The notes under the pieces are model-generated. The model ran no database searches. It was not told where the DNA came from and was given only the letters and a program-made list of their open reading frames with translations. From Firmicutes bacterium ADurb.Bin467 (lineage in GTDB: Bacteria > Bacillota > Clostridia > Christensenellales > Aristaeellaceae): a stretch of 7,189 bases of DNA. The position numbers and the translations under genes are program-made. The stretch is from contig MWAC01000138.1 of NCBI GenBank assembly GCA_002068815.1, positions 1-7,189 on the forward strand, in the 5' to 3' direction. Position 1 is the first letter of the stretch; each line of letters begins with the position of its first letter. This document shows, piece by piece, positions 4,855 through 7,189 of the stretch.

Positions 4855-6849
4855 ATGCAGAGCAAGGGGACGTTCTACATCACGACGCCGATCTACTATC
4901 CCAGCGGCAACATGCACATCGGCCACACGTACACGACCGTGGCGGCGGACGCGATGGCGCGCTTCAAAAAGCAGCTCGGCTACGACGCGTATTTCCTGAC
5001 CGGCACCGACGAGCACGGCCAGAAGATCGAGCGCAAGGCGAAGGAAGCGGGCAAGGCGCCGCAAGCGTTCGTCGACGAGATCGTCGCCGCGACGAAGGAA
5101 CTGTGGAAGCTGATGGACATCGAGTACGACGACTTCATCCGCACGACCGACCGCCGCCACGAAATCGCCGTGCAGAACATCTTCCGGAAGTTCTACGAGC
5201 AGGGCGACATCTACAAGAGCGCGTACGAGGGGCAGTACTGCGCAGAGTGCGAGGCGTTCTGGACGCCGACGCAGTTGAAGGAGGGCAACCTCTGCCCGGA
5301 CTGCGGCCGCCCGACCGAGGTCGCGCACGAGGAGAGCTACTTCTTCCGGATGAGCAAGTACCGGGACTGGCTGATCGACTACATCGAGACCCACCCGGAC
5401 TTCATCCAGCCGCCGTCGCGCGCGAACGAGATGCTGAACAACTTCCTGCGCCCGGGGCTTACGGATTTGTGCGTCAGCCGGACGTCGTTCAAGTGGGGCG
5501 TGCCGGTCGATTTCGACCCCGGCCACGTGATCTACGTCTGGATCGACGCGCTGTCGAACTACATCACGGCGCTGGGCTACTCGAGCGACGACGAGTCGCT
5601 GCTGAACCGCTACTGGCCCGCGGACGTGCAGCTTGTCGGCAAGGAGATCGTCCGCTTCCACACGATCTACTGGCCGATCATGCTGCACGCGCTCGGGCTT
5701 CCGCTGCCGAAACAGGTGTTCGGGCACGGGTGGCTGCTGTTCGGCAACGACAAGATGTCGAAGTCGAAGGGAAACGTCGTCTACCCTGCGCCGATCGTCA
5801 AACGCTACGGCGTCGACGCGCTGCGCTATTATCTGATGCGCGAGATGCCGTTCGGCTCCGACGGCAACTACACGAACGAGGCGCTTTTGACCCGGACGAA
5901 CGCCGACCTCGCGAACGACTTGGGGAACCTCCTGAGCCGCACGGTCGCGATGATCGAGAAGTACTTCGCGGGCGTCGTGCCCGCGCCGGACAAAAAGGAG
6001 GACATCGACGCGGCGCTCGTCGCCCGGTTCGAGGCGCTGCCCGCGATCGTCGAAAGGGAGATGAACGCTCTGCAGTTCTCGGTCGCTTTGTCGGAAATCT
6101 GGAAATTGATCGGCGACTGCAACCGCTATATCGACACGACGCAGCCGTGGGTGCTCGGGAAGAGCGAGGAGGGGCTGCCGCGGCTTCGGACGGTGCTCTA
6201 CAACCTCGCCGAGTGCTGCCGAGCGGTCGCGGTGTACGTCGCCCCGACGATGCCCTCGACCCCCGCGCGCATCTTCGGGCAGCTCGGCGTCGAGGACCCG
6301 GCGCTCAAGACCTGGGACAGCGTCCGGCGGTTCGGGCAGTTGAAGCCTGGAACCCTCGTCAAGAAGGGCGAGCCGCTGTTCCCGCGCATCGACGTCAAGA
6401 AGGAACTCGGGGCGCTCTCCGAGCCGGCCGGACCTGCGGCGGAGGCCGCCCCCCTGCCGGAGGCCGCCCCCGCGCCGGAGGCCGCCCCTGTTGTCGAGGA
6501 AAAAGAGGAGGGCTTCGGCGTGATCAGCGCGGAGGAGTTCTTCAAGGTGCAGCTCGTGACCGCGAAGGTCGTCGCCTGCGAGCGCGTTCCCAAGAGCGAC
6601 AAGCTGCTGAAAGAGACGCTCGACATAGGAAACGGCGAAGTGCGCACGGTCCTGAGCGGCATCGCCCAGTGGTACGCGCCGGAGGACATGGTCGGGCGCA
6701 CCGTCGCGCTCGTCAAAAACCTCGCCCCCCGCAAGATGCGCGGGATTCTGAGCGAGGGCATGCTGCTCTGCGCGGCGGACGACAGTGGCAATTTGAAGCT
6801 CGTGACCGTCGACGGCGGGGAGTTCGCGCCCGGCGCGGAGATTCGGTAG
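4855..6849 (+). CDS. metG: Methionyl-tRNA synthetase
   Basis: A 664-residue class I aminoacyl-tRNA synthetase that charges tRNA-Met with methionine using ATP in the cytoplasm. The ATG at 4855 is set by GGAGGGG (4842-4848) six bases upstream; a TTG at 4840 lies inside the leader and is rejected. The catalytic Rossmann fold carries HIGH at 21-24 and KMSKS at 300-304. A single four-cysteine zinc knuckle (Cys129, 132, 147, 150) sits in the connecting domain. The helical anticodon-binding region follows (about 350-510). An Ala/Pro/Glu linker at about 523-552 contains repeated PEAAP units. Residues about 559-664 form a Trbp111/EMAP-type OB-fold tRNA-binding domain (FFKVQLVTAKV...KLLKETLDIG...LSGIA...NLAPRKMRGILSEGM). 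That length and order fit dimeric bacterial MetRS with the C-terminal domain. Expression is controlled by the Met T-box leader directly upstream, and a tatD-family gene follows 19 nt downstream. Confidence 0.98.
   Translation: MQSKGTFYITTPIYYPSGNMHIGHTYTTVAADAMARFKKQLGYDAYFLTGTDEHGQKIERKAKEAGKAPQAFVDEIVAATKELWKLMDIEYDDFIRTTDRRHEIAVQNIFRKFYEQGDIYKSAYEGQYCAECEAFWTPTQLKEGNLCPDCGRPTEVAHEESYFFRMSKYRDWLIDYIETHPDFIQPPSRANEMLNNFLRPGLTDLCVSRTSFKWGVPVDFDPGHVIYVWIDALSNYITALGYSSDDESLLNRYWPADVQLVGKEIVRFHTIYWPIMLHALGLPLPKQVFGHGWLLFGNDKMSKSKGNVVYPAPIVKRYGVDALRYYLMREMPFGSDGNYTNEALLTRTNADLANDLGNLLSRTVAMIEKYFAGVVPAPDKKEDIDAALVARFEALPAIVEREMNALQFSVALSEIWKLIGDCNRYIDTTQPWVLGKSEEGLPRLRTVLYNLAECCRAVAVYVAPTMPSTPARIFGQLGVEDPALKTWDSVRRFGQLKPGTLVKKGEPLFPRIDVKKELGALSEPAGPAAEAAPLPEAAPAPEAAPVVEEKEEGFGVISAEEFFKVQLVTAKVVACERVPKSDKLLKETLDIGNGEVRTVLSGIAQWYAPEDMVGRTVALVKNLAPRKMRGILSEGMLLCAADDSGNLKLVTVDGGEFAPGAEIR
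6439..6489 (+). repeat. In-frame 18-nt repeat encoding the MetG Pro/Ala/Glu linker
   Basis: A GGAGGCCGCCCC core recurs at 6441, 6459 and 6477, an exact 18-nt spacing, giving the repeated peptide EAAP within residues about 529-545 of MetG. The repeat encodes the flexible linker between the anticodon-binding region and the C-terminal OB-fold. Positions 6439-6455 match leader positions 4797-4813 at 16 of 17 bases. Confidence 0.85.
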
Positions 6850-6868
6850 GGCATCGGAGGAAGCTGGC

Positions 6869-7189
6869 ATGAAGCTGTTTGATCCCCACGTCCACCTGAC
6901 GAGCGAGCGATACGACGAGGATTTGCCCGAGGTCATCTCCCGCCTGCGCGAGGCGGGGCTCACGGGCTGCATGGTGATCTGCGACCCCGGCGACAAGGAG
7001 CCGGACTGCACGCGCGCCGCCCAGATCGTCGACGAGAACCCGGGCTTCTACCTCGCGATCGGCGTGCACCCGCACAACGCGAACGGGTTCTCAGAGGAGG
7101 CCGAGCGCGAGATCCGGAAGTACGCCGCGCGCGAGGACTGCGTGTGTTTGGGCGAGATCGGCCTCGACGATGTTCCCGTCGTCGCCATC
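6869..7189 (+). CDS. tatD: TatD-family metal-dependent hydrolase (partial, 3' end missing)
   Basis: The first 107 codons of a TatD-family amidohydrolase-fold enzyme, a family with metal-dependent DNase or exonuclease activity; the coding frame is open at the window end. The ATG at 6869 follows GGAGG (6856-6860) with 8-nt spacing. The N-terminus FDPHVHL carries the HxH metal ligands (His7, His9). AIGVHPH follows near 64-70, and GEIGLD near 95-100 contains the conserved Glu. Family members run to about 255-260 residues, so well over half is missing. The gene lies 19 nt after metG and is probably co-transcribed under the T-box, matching the metS-yabD order in Bacillus. The final residues after GEIGLD (DVPVVAI) do not resemble the usual aromatic continuation, so the extreme edge may be divergent or unreliable. 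The symbol is a family-level assignment. Confidence 0.88.
   Translation, partial: MKLFDPHVHLTSERYDEDLPEVISRLREAGLTGCMVICDPGDKEPDCTRAAQIVDENPGFYLAIGVHPHNANGFSEEAEREIRKYAAREDCVCLGEIGLDDVPVVAI

Noticed and set aside
4662..6872. Long plus-strand open frame overlapping metG and the leader
   Set aside because: It is a +1 frame shadow of metG: Arg-rich, low-complexity product, no ribosome binding site, and it starts inside the T-box leader.
4831..7011. Long minus-strand open frame opposite metG and tatD
   Set aside because: High G+C gives long antisense frames. The product has no recognisable domain, while the plus strand encodes all MetG motifs.

Overview
The window is G+C-rich DNA with Bacillota-type signals: strong Shine-Dalgarno sequences, sigma-A-like -35/-10 promoters, intrinsic terminators, and a methionine T-box leader ahead of metG, which is followed by a tatD-family gene (the gene order of Bacillus metS-yabD). 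A high-G+C member of the Clostridia, or a related uncultured Bacillota lineage, is the most likely source. This is inferred from architecture and style only, and no species can be named.

Layout. Positions 1-226 are non-coding and comparatively AT-rich near 100-180. They hold a near-consensus promoter pointing left, out of the window. Positions 227-1369 (+) encode a secreted, solute-binding-like protein. A minus-strand gene (1412-2170) for a secreted protein with three SH3b-like repeats converges on it, and its intrinsic terminator overlaps the plus-strand stop codon. Two back-to-back promoters between 2267 and 2361 fire the SH3b gene leftward and a HAD-like hydrolase gene (2390-3088) rightward. 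The HAD gene overlaps by 20 nt an RsmF-type rRNA m5C methyltransferase gene (3069-4394), so the two probably form one operon.

A perfect-consensus promoter (TTGACA-17-TATAAT) lies inside the last codons of the methyltransferase gene. It drives a roughly 440-nt T-box leader with an AUG specifier, a UGGU tRNA-acceptor-binding bulge and a terminator with eight Ts. The leader controls metG (4855-6849), a methionyl-tRNA synthetase with one zinc knuckle and a C-terminal Trbp111-like domain. A TatD-family metal-dependent hydrolase gene begins at 6869 and is cut by the window end.

Functionally, the right half is a translation module: rRNA methylation, then tRNA-Met charging controlled by uncharged tRNA-Met. 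The left half encodes two exported proteins. The most unusual structure is a set of 18-nt GC-rich tandem repeats in the T-box antitermination region. They recreate the antiterminator pairing strand several times and closely resemble an 18-nt repeat in the coding linker of metG itself. I found no mobile element, CRISPR array or defence system.
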